Of a stretch of DNA of 64,000 bases, positions 11,130-64,000 are shown one piece after another. Position 1 is the first letter of the stretch. Each line of letters starts with the position of its first letter. Origin of the DNA: Lagopus muta (Eukaryota > Chordata > Aves > Galliformes > Phasianidae); the NCBI RefSeq assembly GCF_023343835.1, contig NC_064433.1:52976871-53040870 (forward strand), in the 5' to 3' direction. The position numbers were made by a program, and so were the translations under genes. The notes beneath the pieces are model-generated. The model was not told the origin of the DNA. It saw only the letters and a list, made by a program, of their open reading frames with translations, and searched no databases.

Positions 11130-11275
11130 GTAAAAGTGCAAAGCTGGGGCTGTGATAAAAGTGGCTGGTCCGGGGAAGGAAAAGCTGTGATTAGAATATG
11201 AATGGAGCTCCAGGAGAGGAAGAGAAAGGGGGATTATAGCTGAATTACTTTGACCATGGACAGAGCCAACATTTT
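11130..11275. promoter_or_regulatory. CNE-like block at the distal edge of the RFX4 CpG island
   Basis: This is a balanced-composition segment between GC-rich flanks. It contains GATAAAAG, GTGATTAGAATATGAATGG and ATTATAGCTGAATTAC, which look like homeodomain- or SOX-type site clusters. It could be a distal promoter element of RFX4. Its function is inferred from composition and position only. Confidence 0.3.
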
Positions 11276-11344
11276 CCACTCTTCTCCCCCTCTCCCCTCC
11301 CATCACCCAGACTGCCCCCCTTCCCTCTGCCCGTCGGTTTGCGA

Positions 11345-11347
<3 letters not shown>

Positions 11348-11378
<31 letters not shown>
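11348..11378. repeat. T31 homopolymer
   Basis: This is an uninterrupted run of 31 T on the plus strand at the outer edge of the CpG island, about 1.13 kb upstream of the RFX4 start codon. No LINE body or target-site duplication is obvious next to it. Confidence 0.95.
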
Positions 11379-11382
<4 letters not shown>

Positions 11383-12310
11383 CCACAAACCCGCAGCAAA
11401 ACAAGCGGCGAGGTGGCTGAACGGGGCGCCTTCCCCGCCTGAGAGACGGCTCTCCCTCCCCTCGTGGGGCTGCCCCAGCCCGCCCGCCCCGCTAGGCCTC
11501 GCCCTGCGCTCAGTCAGAAGCAGCCTGGAGGCCTCGAGACACCTGCAAGCATAGCGAGCTCGGACGGAGCCCAGGAGGGGACCTCGCAAAGCGCAGTGCT
11601 TCCCTCAAGCGCGGCCCTCAGCTTCTGCAGGCTGCCAGGGCCCTGCTGCAGGCACTGCCAGAACCTGGGAGGTCGGCTTGTAAAGGAGCTGCTTCTATGG
11701 GGCTGATGTCCCATTGATGAGTGGAATAAAGTGTGTGTGAGCTCTTTCTAGGGTGAGATTCCATTGGGAGTCTGCGCTGCATGGCTGGAGGCTCATCTTT
11801 CTCTTCAACAGGGTGCATGCTGCCCACCTCTCCAGATTAGTTCCTGTCCTCACGTTCATATGTTGCCATCTTCCTGCTTACCTAATCCTCAGTAGGACAC
11901 ATCACTCTGGTATCCTTCCACAGCTCAGTGTTGGTTGAGCTGTCCTTACATTTCCAAAAAGTGCTTTTGGATTTCCCACGCGATTCTCAGCAAAGGACAT
12001 AATTCTTCTAAAAGTGTGGGGCGTTCTCCCACAAAAATCTGATTAACCTAACGTGCAGCAAGTTGGAAGCTTACAGATGGTTAGACTGCAAAGCGCTAGC
12101 TTTTTTCAGTAATGTCAGCTGCAGGATTGGATTTGATACAGAGTAAAGGGCAGGTCTTGGCAAGAATACAGAAACTCTACAATTGGGGATTTTTGCTCCA
12201 GATTCTTGTCTATGCAGAACATAGACAAACCACAAAACCAACAGGATAACCCTAGTGCCTCAGTGTGGTGTTTTCAGGGGAGAGAGGCTGTGTCACTTAT
12301 TGTGAAAGGA

Positions 12311-12602
12311 GAATCATAGAATCATAGAATTGCTGAGGTTGGAAAAGACCTTAAAGATCATTGAGTCCAATCACAACCTAACCATACTACCCAAACTAAC
12401 AATCCTCCACTAAATCATGTCCCTGAGCACCACATCCAAACGGTTTTTAAACTCATCCAGGGATGGTGACTCGACCACCTCCCTGTGGAGCCCATTCCAG
12501 TGCTTAACAACTCTTTCTGCAAAGAAGGGTTTCCTGATATCCAACCTAAACTTATCCTGGCACAACTTAAAGCCATTTCCCCTTCTCCTGTCACCTTTGT
12601 TC
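12311..12602 (-). mobile_element. CR1 LINE 3' end (ORF2 C-terminus plus 3' tail)
   Basis: The plus strand begins with the reverse complement of the CR1 tail repeat (ATCATAGAATCATAGAATT), then the typical GGTTGGAAAAGACC segment. The minus-strand frame (12410-12658) contains [20 protein letters not shown] followed by [17 protein letters not shown], a classic end of CR1 ORF2. The copy is 5'-truncated, as is usual for CR1. It lies in the POLR3B–RFX4 intergenic interval. Confidence 0.93.
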
Positions 12603-13561
12603 AAGAAAGATGAATGGGTGCTTGGAGCGTGGGTGCTTGGAGAGAAGGGAAGGGTCATCGAAGGGTAGGGAGGGTATCCACTTAAAATCCAATAGTTTGA
12701 GCTCTTTCAAAAACAGGTTTCCGTGAGTGTCCTCCATTCTGCAGCCATTTGTTGCAGTGGGCTGCAGCCACACAAAATTTCCTTGTCATAAGATGTTCCT
12801 CATGGTGGTACTAGACCCCAAGTATCATTTCTAGACCCTAGCATAAATACTTTGGGAGTAAGTGCCAAGGAGCGAGGGCAGTTTCAATGAATAGTAGGGG
12901 AAGAAACCAAAGCGTAGTAAGAGCTATCAATTTAGCCATAATACCCAAGGCAACAGTAGGCTGAAGTTCTAGGCAAGTTTTCTCTTGTATTCGCAAGGAC
13001 AGGAACTTGTGTTAATTTTAGTAATAAGTCAATGTCTTGTGAACAGTTGTATAAAATGGCGTTGACAACATGAGGGACCTGGAGCGAATGGCTTAGAGGA
13101 CCCTTTTGGATCCCCAACATCTCAGCATGTACAGAGTGAGATTTTAGCAGTGGCTGCAGTCTGGGAGTTTTTTCATATTTTCTTGCTTGCCTAAGCCTGC
13201 TACCTCTGTCCCAGAATGAACAAACACTTCTGTCTGCTCACTTTCCCAGCTCTGCAGCTGTTTTATTTCTTTCTTTACCTACTAGGAAAATCCCGCAGAA
13301 GAAAAAAAGAGAAGGATCTTGTTTATGTACTGGTTTTCCTCTCCCAATTACCTTCCTTATCCATACAGGAAATGTTAACTTTATTTTACATATATTAACA
13401 CTCCTTAGGAAGCTATACACATAGGTGAAGGACAGGATATAAACTGACAGAAGGCTTCTGGAATCAACTGTGTGTGCGTGCTTGGGAGTGTGATGCTGAC
13501 AGATGCAGGAACTGAAGAACATCAGAAAGCATCCTAGGTAAACATGCACACACTGATCCCT

Positions 13562-13594
13562 CTTTCACTGACACAAGGCTTTCACTGACACAAG
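13562..13594. repeat. Two tandem copies of a 16-bp unit
   Basis: CTTTCACTGACACAAG occurs twice, at 13562-13577 and 13579-13594, giving a 17-bp period. It is a small local duplication with no further copies. Confidence 0.9.
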
Positions 13595-15627
13595 CACTGA
13601 GAGAAAGTGGCTGGGGCAGGCACATAGGCAAGGATCTGGGAGAAAATGATCAGAAGAGCTGAGGCATGCGAATGATGGATTGCACATGCATTGGGCAAGG
13701 GGGTACCTTCTTTTTAGATTGAATGAAAAGTAACGTTAATTGCAGCTGGCTTGCTGGAACAGTAGAGATGTCCAAAGCCAACTTTTGTTGAAGATGAGTA
13801 TAGGCCCACCTTAACTGATCTGCTTTTATTAATGCCTGTGAAAGGAATTCTGCTCGGCTGCAGTTCCTGGGTTCAGGGAGAACTGGCAGTGCCAGAGTTG
13901 CCAAAGGAACTGTGCAAAACAACTTGTTCACACTGGTCAGCTTCACCCTGCACAGAAGGAGGGAATTCACTCTTCTGGTCTTGCAGGTCTGGGCGACATC
14001 ATTGTCTGTAGGAGTCCAGAAGAACTCCTGCATCTAGGGCTGCTGCCCTAGGAGTCCCTTTCTGACTTCAGTACGAGGAAAGGGCAAGGAGTCATCAATT
14101 TCTGAGCTTATACCAGATTTAGCTGGCTTTTGTTGTGCGTGGCTGGTACTAGTTACCAGAGGATTTGTACTGTGCGTTGGAAGAAGAGCCAGCCCTAAAA
14201 GCTATTATAGACAACAGACACAGAAAAGATCCATTCCAGACTGCCGAACAACTGGACGTGAAGCCGTCATATCCTCTTAGATGACTGACTGATAATGAGT
14301 TTCTTTTGATCCGCCTGGAGCACAGAGCATTGCTGTCAGTGCCTGCCGGTGACTGGCAGGCTGAGGCTTGAATGCAGAGTTAAGTTTTCAAGTCACTGTG
14401 AATTAAAGGTAAATCCATTTCCATTATCAGAATGCAATTTAGCAAGAAATAAAAACAGTTACGTTTAGTGCATTCATTTATTTTGCTCCTTAGTTTTTGT
14501 ATCATTTTTTCTGTTCATCATGTTTTGATGTTAAGTCTGAGCGCACTGCCTGAAATTGAAAAACATATGCTTAGCTCAAGCAGCTCCCTGAAACTCACAG
14601 CAAGGAAAAAGTCACCGCTACTGTGAGCAGGGAGATGCTTTTCATTTGAACCAACACACTGTTAATACGCTGACTGGGATGAGGGGATAAAAGACATGCA
14701 AAATGAAGCTATTAGCAAAAAATACTTGGTCTTTGCAAACACCTCAAAGGCACCTGCCTCAGGAAACAGGGGAGTAAAAGAATAACTGGAATTAGGAGAA
14801 ACACATACTTACTCTTTCCTGCCCCCTCCCACCCCCCAGCAGCAGGATGCAAGGAGCAATGGCCTGCTTACAAGCTCAGAAAGATTTTTCTGAAGGAGGA
14901 ACAATGGTCCAAATTCACTCACAGAGTGGCTAACAGGAATCATTGCTGTCGACTTTTATGAGACAGGAATTAAGCCATATAAACTGCTTTTTAAAAATCT
15001 CAGCTGCAAATAATAGTAGTAATAATAATAATTATGTATCGTCTCTGATGGGAGCTTGGAGAAAGTTTAACCAAGTTCTGGTGTTCCCCTGGACAAACAT
15101 TCATATGCATCTGTGGCAAAGATGGTGCATGAGTCCTGTGAGTCCGTATGGTGAGATCTTCAATGACTGCCAAGAGGCAAAACTGATTCACTGGCTGTCT
15201 CCAGCACCCATTACTACTCTGAGGAGGAGATACTGATCAGGTCTACAGGCAACAGGTAGAGCAAGGTTGGTGAAGCAGCCAGTCACTGCTCATACACTTC
15301 CATACCTCTTCCCAAAGAATGAATTTCCCCACCAAAAGCAGGTAGAAACATTCCATGGGAAGGACAGATTCAAGCCAGAGCTTGTGTTCAAACGTGCTCA
15401 AGTTTCTAGGAACATTCAGGTCTAAAACATGGGTCAATTTCCTAGGCTTCTGAGCCCTAGACGTAGAAACTGGAATGCAGATCTTCACTGTGCCTTGCAC
15501 ACATTAAGCTTCCCAGCACCGGTCCAGATAATAGCAAAGAGTCACCATCTGGCTGGATTTTACGGTTTGATGAAGTGCTCAGTTTTAAGGCAAGCACATG
15601 TCTGGCACCTGGGGACTGCAGAGTCCT

Positions 15628-15685
15628 GATCCCAGTTCTGGCACGGTCTTTCTGTGGCCCTGGGCAAGTCACGTCCTCTTCGGAG
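15628..15685 (+). mobile_element. Possible ancient MIR-like SINE relic
   Basis: The stretch containing TCTGGCAC, then CTGTGGCCCTGGGCAAGTCA, resembles the core and 3' part of MIR-family SINEs (consensus style: TGTGACCTTGGGCAAGTCA). It is short and diverged. A sensitive repeat search would be needed to separate MIR from chance or from another CORE-SINE. Confidence 0.4.
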
Positions 15686-16509
15686 GAGGGAATTCATCAA
15701 GTGCCCCATGGCCCCACTGAACCGGCAACGGGCTGTTAAAACAATCCTCAGCTCCAAGTGGGGAGCAGTTGGCTGGGGGGGCATTGCAGCAGTGCCAAGC
15801 TAGCTCCATGCCACAGCTCAGAGCTGCTGGTCCTGGGGCACAACCGAGAGCCTGCGCTGCTCCTGCAGGGCCCTGCACAAGGCATGTGAGCTCAGGTAGG
15901 TTGTTCCAGGGCTTGGGAGTGCACAGGCTTGAAGCAGCCTAGTTCTAAGATCTAAAACTGGTAAGTTTTGAGCCCTTCTTATTTGGCTTGGTCTGCACAG
16001 TGATATTTATTGCTACAATCCAACCCTACAGGTGCATTCTGAGCAGGGTTTACAAACCAATTTGCAGAAGTACAGCACTATTTATTTGCCATTTGTTATC
16101 ACTAAACAACGACACAATCTTCAGACTTCTAAGTTACTCCCATATTACTATAAAGCACAGATGTTTTCTATTTATGAGCAAGAAACTCCAAGTAAAGTCA
16201 CAGCGGTAATTTCTCATCATTGTGGTCTATTTTTTGTTGGTTTTCCTCCTCTTTTTTTAAGCAGCATGTAACTAGGAGCCCATGGAATTCAAAGCCCTCT
16301 TTGCTGCATGCTCAAGCTTCTTTGCAAGCAAAGCTCTTAAGATATGGATATTACAAACAAAACCTATTCATTTTCTACATCTTAAAATTATTAAATCCCA
16401 GTATACCTGTATTTGATATTGTAACCTCTCTGAATGCCAGAATTGGCCAGTCTGGTTTCATTTTTCTTTATAGTTTTCTTGTTCATATGTTTGGAAACAT
16501 TTACCTTAG

Positions 16510-16539
16510 AAAAAAAAAAAAGAAAGAAAGAAAGAAAAA
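16510..16539. repeat. A/AAAG simple repeat
   Basis: A run of 12 A is followed by GAAA repeats on the plus strand in the intergenic interval. It may be the decayed tail of an unrecognised retroelement. Confidence 0.9.
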
Positions 16540-18270
16540 GTCTTAAAGGGTACGCAAATGACTGAGGCTGTTTTTCTGAACTCTAAACAACACTTTACCC
16601 ACAACTCCACAAACAGCTGTGCTTTTTCTGCCCCCTCCTTGACTCGATTCTGCTTCTCACACCAGAGCAGTACAGCTAGGCATGGATGCTGTTTGAAGGG
16701 GTAGCTTTTAATGTCTGTGTTTTGAAATGAAATGACAATTTCTGAATTCTATTCCAAAAATACTCCTGCCATTTGATAGTGCTGAATCCTTATGTGCAAA
16801 GTAAATGGGAACTTCTGATACATGGAGTTAGATAGCTCTTCCCACAGCAGCACACACCTCTGGGCACGGACCGTATTCTGCCGTTCAGTTGGGACTAATG
16901 CTGGTGACCTTCAAGTTGAATAGCAATTGGAGTAGAAAGCCTCTCCTGGAGGCTAACTAGTGAGAGATAAAGAAGTTGCAAAAGAATGAACATTTTTGGC
17001 AATTTTCTAGCCACAAGTCCTCCTGCTAATGCCTTAAGATTTTGTTACGTGCTGTTCAGAATACTGTATCTCTTTCAGCAAACGTGGCAGGGCTGATCTG
17101 GGGAAGTTTACTTACAGCAATGCAGCCCCTAGCTGGCATGAGACCTCTTTGTGAAGGAACTCACTGTATAAAAAGGGGGGGAGGGGAGGTCGGCTGAAAG
17201 ATAATTGAAAGGATTGCAAAGATGAGGCTCACCAGAGGAAAGCAGTGTGACAGCTGTGGGATTCTGAGGATATATTTTACTCCACTAGTCTCTGTGTTGT
17301 AATTTGCCCTGTCTGCAGTAGGATTCCTTCACTGAACTGCCTCTTTCACCACAGCTGTCTGCTCAGTTTCTGCTGCTGGTTTTGTACTGCTTATTCTGCT
17401 GCAAAGAACTTACTTGTGAGTGTCTTAAGAAGGAACACAGGCATCCTTTTCAAGAGAGGCAAGAAGTAAAAACTGGGATTTCAGCTCAAATCTGCAGGCA
17501 TATAAACTCCTATATATTCACAGATTTCGGCGAGACAATAACATGTAAATGAAGCTGATCAAGTATCACCAAAACAGTTCATAGGGGATGACTCTCCCTT
17601 GCTCCTAGACATGTCTAGTTTCTATGCTCTGCTGGATACACCCAATGCTAAAATTGCAACCGGCTTCCTAAACTACAACAGAGGATTTCCTTTACTCTCT
17701 CAAGATCTTCCCAAAAGCCATTGCCATGCTTTCAACAGCATGAGGTGTAACAGCTGCAAGGTCCCCCCTTCAGGACTGCACACAGATCTGTACTCTCAAC
17801 AGGGTTACATGGGAGCATGCTACTTTGCTCTTCTCTGCTGTCTGCTTAAATTTCTGCAGGTGTAATTGCTTGCATTGCTTAGTCCTGATAACGTCCTGTA
17901 GTTCAGACCTCTTAAGCCAGGAGATCACTTAAAAGAGGACTGGCTAGCCTTTATCCTAAGAGTGGTTTCCTTGTGCCAAGTCAACGCTTCTCCCACCAAC
18001 ATGCTAAAGCCTGTGAGGCTCACTCCCTCTGGTGGTGCACCCGAGCCTCAGTTTGGCAATCATGGAGAAAAACGAGGTTGTTAATTTGGTTGGGGCTGTT
18101 GATTAACCCCTTCCTCTAGTAGTTTGCAAATGACAATTTTTGGTTTATGTCGTTCTGCTATAAATCATCATAAATAACCCAGAGCTGTTCAGATCTCAGT
18201 AGAGGTGCTTCAAGAGCTTTTCCAGTCCAAATGTGCTGTGCTGAGATCTACATTGCCATCAGTCCTACTG

Positions 18271-18300
18271 AAAAAAAAAAAAAGAAAAAAAAAAAAGAGA
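18271..18300. repeat. A-rich simple repeat
   Basis: A13-G-A12-GAGA on the plus strand, about 600 nt past the POLR3B poly(A) signal. Confidence 0.9.
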
Positions 18301-18897
18301 ATAAAATCTCCCCGTTTTGTTTGTAATCTGATTTTGTTTGTAACCTAAGACACAAAATTGCTAGTTTACATATTTTGTTAGCAGCTTAGGAAGTCTATTC
18401 AAGCTGGTACTCATTTGTGCTTCTTATGTGGCTAAGAGAACAGCAGCAACATGACTGGCATAGCCGTGTCAGGATCAGCATCCACAATTCAGCTGTATGA
18501 AGAGGCAGAGGGCACCTCAGGACTTTCACAGTCAATGTTCTGCATTCTGATTGTTCTAGTGCAGTATATTTCTCTCAAGCACCTAAACATGCTCATAATT
18601 CCTCCTGACTTCAGTTAAAAAGGTAAATGTGCTTTCCTAAGAAAGGACTCAGGAGAGTTTGGGGTTTTGAGTGAACTCTTGGTTCATCTGCTGCTTTAGG
18701 TCTCTTTAGACCTTGTATCTCATAAAAAAAAATTGCACTTAAAAATGACTATTTCAAATTCTCTAGGTGCTGTTCTTTCATATGTCTAAGACTGACTAAT
18801 TAATGCTTTAACAACATGCTTTAGGAATAGCAAAATGTTTTAGACATTACGAGAAGGCTTCACCATCCTTAACACAACACAGCACCACAGATTCGGG

Positions 18898-19339
18898 CAC
18901 AATTATTTAAAACATTTATTAGCCTTTCATATTCCACTAGTCTGTAAAACGTGTTTTTAACCTCTCTGAATAGGATGTGCCCTGAGGGCAGCTCATGCCT
19001 TAGTCCAGCAAAACATTTTTCAAAACAGAGTATGGGGTTGCTACATCCTTGAAAGGGATGGATGTGCCTTGCTGGATCATGACTTCATTCCACCATTCCC
19101 TCGTGCCTTGTTCACTACGACACATCAATGCTTTCAGAACTACTAGTGAATGTTACTGATGAAGTGTCTTCTGTGAACTTAAAACAGGTAGAATACACAC
19201 AAAAGATTTCCTACAACTGGTCTGCACCTCCTTCTGCCCACTTAGGTTGTAGAGTTACTCCCGTACACCAAAAAAATCTTTCAGTTAGATACGCTGGATT
19301 TCAATTTATACAAAGTACTTTTTCTCTTCTTTTTCTTGT
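18898..19339 (-). other. POLR3B: POLR3B 3' UTR
   Basis: The segment from the stop codon to the expected cleavage zone is about 440 nt. The 3' limit is estimated from the poly(A) signal at 18915-18920 and the GU-rich element beyond it, not from transcript data. Confidence 0.7.
18915..18920 (-). terminator. POLR3B polyadenylation signal AATAAA
   Basis: The minus strand reads AATAAA here, the only canonical hexamer between the stop codon and 18900. It is followed about 20-50 nt later by a GU-rich stretch (plus-strand ACACAACACAGCACCACAG, 18871-18889) typical of a downstream cleavage-stimulation element. Cleavage is expected near 18895-18905. Confidence 0.8.
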
Positions 19340-60963
<41,624 letters not shown>

Positions 60964-61090
60964 CTGTAGAACACAACGAGCATTTAAAAAACAGTTATCA
61001 CAGGTTATCTGTCTTTCAACACTGCATTCCCTTTTTCAAGATTTAGACTGAACAACCTCAGGAGCTTTGCACAGCCAATACTGCCCATTT

Positions 61091-61212
61091 CATAGAATCC
61101 CAGAATGGCTTGTGTTGGACAGGACCTTAAAGCTCATCCAGTCCAACCCCCTGCAGTGGGCAGGGCTGTCACTCTCTAGATCCGGTTGCCCAGGGCCCAT
61201 CCAACCTGGGCA
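61091..61212 (-). mobile_element. CR1 3' end fragment
   Basis: CATAGAATCCCAGAATGGCT, then GGACCTTAAAGCTCATCCAG, TCCAACCCCCTGCAGTGGGC and the GGTTGCCCAGGGCCCATCCA block form the reverse complement of a CR1 3' terminus. Confidence 0.92.
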
Positions 61213-62333
61213 TTTATGTCATACAGCTGTCTAACTACCCATCTGTATATAAACTACTCGTTATGACACACTTATTAACTGAAGTTGAAACAGAAGAATT
61301 GCTCTTCCAGATGATTTTGCTATAACATCTTCAATTACACAGAGACTGATCTTCACATGCACACAGGTATATCAATGCTCAAATTTAACAAAAGTAAAAG
61401 CTTTTCTGACCTTTTTGAGTATGTCAACAAAAGGGGTGCTTCTTTTGTGTGTGAAATATACTTTTACAGTAGGTCCTGCTTCAGTTCTGTCTTTTTTGTG
61501 ATTTATTTTGGTAGGAAACACAGATGGTTATACTGAAGCAATCTGACATCAAAGTCACGTGTGCCTTCTCAAAACCTTTGGGTATCAGAATCTAGAGGAA
61601 AAAGACTCATTCATGTGTCTTATCTTCAAAGAAGGGTGGGAGGTTTTAGGTCTATCCACACTTCTCCAGTGAGTTTACATCAACTAGAAGAGATTCATTC
61701 ATATACCAATGATTTCATGCTTTGTGACTGTCAAGGGCAGTGTTACTTGTGGTTTCAACTAGAACAAAGGAGTTCAGAGAATGTTCTAGAACACAATTAC
61801 GTTTAAATGGCAAGTAGATATATAATAATATCTATCAATACCCAGCAGTTCACTGCAACCTAAACTAATGTTTCAGCAGGCTATTAAATTTAGATACTAC
61901 GTATCTTGATTCAAGATCCATACTCCATATATAGAGAGTTCCTGGTACCTGAGTCAGTAGATACAGCACATTTTTGCCCAGTTGTTACTACTTGCCCCAG
62001 TCACAACACTACCAGTCAGTCCAAAGGGAGCCAAGAGCCTGAATGTTTTCTCTAGGACTGCCACCTCCTAATCCATGTAACCTTTTGACAAACTCATGCC
62101 AGCACAGCTAACAAAGAATTTAGAGTTTGCTTGCTATACTGCACTGAAATCTTTTTGCTAGGTTTCTTTATTTATACACTAACAGCATAATCTCATCTTT
62201 TGATTAACAGCAAGAAGAGAAAAATTGGGATGGATACTGGCTTATTTGCCTACATCTGCCTTTTTCCCTTGTTGCAGAAAGGGTGAAGACATAATATTCA
62301 ACGGCAAAAGGCCTCACTACTTGTTCATCCTTC

Positions 62334-62353
62334 TCACTCACTCACTCACTCAC
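62334..62353. repeat. (TCAC)5 microsatellite
   Basis: Five exact TCAC units in the POLR3B intron. Confidence 0.9.
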
Positions 62354-64000
62354 CATGACACTGTTACAGGACTGGAAATTATCAGAATATGAATGGAGAG
62401 TAAAATAAATCAGTAATTTATCCTCATGCTAGAAATGACTGTAACCTGAACTACCACACAGTTTTTCTGCACTGTCCAAATGACTGAAATCTCAGCAACA
62501 GGAAAGGGAGGTAAAACACTCCCTGAAGAAATAATGTGAAAAAATTATTTATGCTTTGGAAGTGTCAGAGTGATTCCTTCAAAGCTGTCTAAAACAACCC
62601 AAACAGGTCAGGGCTGCTGCAAGATAGAGGACTTCCTACTGAAAACTCCTGTATCAAAATTCCTTCTTCAATGGCACTGCGTGATTTTGTAGGCTCTGAA
62701 ATGTCTGTTAGGTCTGTACTATTTCTGCTCACTTACTCTCCTCTGGTATTTCCAGGATACACAGACTAAGTACCACTGAACACCAGTGTACAGAGGATTT
62801 AGCAGTGTTATGAATTATTCTGCATGCTACTAGTGTAATTACAAGTCTTAAGTTATCTCATGCTCTTTGGGACTATCACTGAAGCATTCTGGTGAGATTG
62901 GAGATTGCTGTTTCCAAGAACGATGTTTATGGTATTTGCTTAATCTCTTGAATAGTATGCACTGGGCTTTGTTCCTGAGAAATGATTTTCAATGCTTAAG
63001 AGCAGATGGTGTTTAACTGCTTATGTGACAGTAACAAAAAAAAAACTCCTAAGATAGCGGAAGAAGGAAGACTTTACAATATGTACTGAATAGTTTGCAG
63101 ATTTATCTCTGTCAGTCCAAATGGAAAAACTGGCACCAGCTAGAAGAAAGCACAAGCATTTAGAGAAACAAATCTGTCAACTGTTTTGGGTACGTGCACT
63201 ATAGAGATTTAACTACGTTTTGGGCACTCATAAAATTAAATAGTGATAAGCTTTAAACACTGGGATTTGTAAGTAACAGACTAGGTTGTTTTGAATGCAA
63301 TTTGTGGAGTTAATTTTATTTACAAGAAATGAAGAAAAACTTCAGTTTCGTACTAGGCAGAAAAGCCCTCTCAAGAGTTCCAAAGATTAAGAAGCAAGTT
63401 GCACACAGTCTACCAGCAACTAAAATACTTTCACTAATCTAATTTATTAAAAATTCACGTATTTCAAATTCACTTACAAGCTACTAGCTAGAGTGCAGGG
63501 ATTATCACACAAACTGTTCTTGCAGATATGTGAGGTGAGAGACAAAGTTAATAATTACATCTTGCTCTCGTCCACTGGCATGAATGAAGATATCCTCTCT
63601 AGTAGAAGGCAGATATGAGCAAAAATCTAACGACGACAAATTAGACTTGATTCCAACCATTTTACAGTAACATCTGGTCTACTAGTTTTCCCAGTTAAAT
63701 AGTTCAGTATCGTTATCATTGACGTAACAAAAAAAATACTGGCTCCTAGCTACAAATTTGCTCACACTAAATTTACTTCTACTAGCCAGCTCATATAATT
63801 AAAAAGGCATCACTCTTCAAAGAGCTCTTTTTTAGCAATTGTCTTTCCTTCACAATGTGTTCTTTTCCTGTCATATTTCAACCATATTTTGGACATATGA
63901 TACAGCCTCAACTTAATTAGGTAATAAAAAAATATCACGAACCACATAATAAAGCAGAACGCACAAGACAGCAAGTTGGATTAACAACCTCTATTTTAAA

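Larger units (their letters stand above)
9020..11600. promoter_or_regulatory. CpG island spanning the RFX4 promoter and first exon
   Basis: The sequence changes sharply from AT-rich to very GC-rich near 9020 and back near 11600, with dense CpG (for example 9180-9260, 9540-9760, 10740-11050). The RFX4 first coding exon lies in the middle. Within the island, 10390-10560 and 11130-11270 are clearly less GC-rich and CNE-like. No clear TATA box is seen close upstream of the ATG, so a dispersed CpG-island start is likely. Edges are judged by eye. Confidence 0.8.
10391..18890. other. POLR3B–RFX4 intergenic interval
   Basis: Beyond the RFX4 island I see no exon-like peptide. The interval holds the CR1 copy at 12311-12602, the possible MIR-like relic at 15628-15685, A-rich or AAAG tracts at 16510-16539 and 18271-18300, a TAA-type microsatellite near 15010-15035 and the 13562-13594 duplication. 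Open frames such as 13650-14033 and 14943-15236 have no recognisable domains and are probably chance. Confidence 0.6.
60964..64000 (-). other. POLR3B intron upstream of the residue 422 exon (runs off window)
   Basis: No upstream POLR3B exon was recognised in these 3.0 kb. It contains a CR1 3' fragment at 61091-61212 and a (TCAC)5 repeat at 62334-62353. The next exon (expected to end near the residues preceding GNWSLK) must lie beyond 64000. Confidence 0.75.

Noticed and set aside
10719..11399. 226-codon minus-strand open frame in the CpG island
   Set aside because: It begins with a poly-Lys run encoded by the T31/A31 tract and continues as Pro/Ser/Arg-rich sequence typical of GC-rich non-coding DNA.
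12410..12658. 82-codon frame as a host gene
   Set aside because: The peptide is the end of CR1 ORF2, so it belongs to a LINE fragment.
14320..14375. Stem-loop CTGCC...GGCAG as a small RNA gene
   Set aside because: The stem is only about 5 bp, with no conserved boxes or flanking processing signals.
62340..62400. Possible upstream POLR3B exon ending at a GTGAGTGAGTG donor-like site
   Set aside because: The donor lookalike is just the (TCAC) repeat, and the preceding minus-strand sequence does not encode the residues expected before GNWSLK.

Overview
The window is vertebrate nuclear DNA and almost certainly from a bird. Seven pieces of CR1, the dominant avian LINE, are scattered through it, coding exons are short and widely spaced behind GT-AG splice sites, and there is one large CpG island. 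The gene order matches the tetrapod POLR3B–RFX4 neighbourhood (human 12q23), inverted so that both genes read on the minus strand. A galliform such as chicken would fit, but I cannot fix the species from sequence alone.

Layout, low to high coordinate. Positions 1-10172 are the 5' part of RFX4 intron 1. They hold two stretches that look like neural enhancers, including a perfect palindromic pair of SOX sites. Positions 10173-10215 are the first coding exon of the brain-type RFX4 isoform, inside a CpG island at about 9020-11600. Positions 10216 to about 18895 are the RFX4 promoter side and the POLR3B–RFX4 intergenic interval, with one CR1 3' end and one possible MIR-like relic. Positions 18898-60963 carry the 3' half of POLR3B: 15 coding exons, the stop codon and a short 3' UTR with a poly(A) signal and a GU-rich downstream element. 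Positions 60964-64000 are the intron upstream of the first POLR3B exon seen here.

POLR3B encodes the second-largest subunit of RNA polymerase III. Its 15 exons join in a single open frame to 712 residues plus the stop. This equals residues 422-1133 in human numbering, with every split codon resolving and no frameshift or internal stop, so the gene appears intact. RFX4 is a winged-helix transcription factor of ciliated and neural-progenitor cells; only its first 14 codons are present. The two genes are transcribed in the same direction, and the RFX4 start lies about 8.7 kb past the POLR3B poly(A) signal.

I found no new multi-gene system. The observations most worth checking are the SOX palindrome and CNE-like blocks around the RFX4 start, an out-of-frame upstream ATG in a strong Kozak context overlapping the RFX4 start codon, a 28-bp perfect palindrome and a C13 hairpin in one POLR3B intron, and a GC-rich, exon-like antisense block in the largest POLR3B intron. 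Exon boundaries were read by eye from splice sites and remembered homology, without alignment software.
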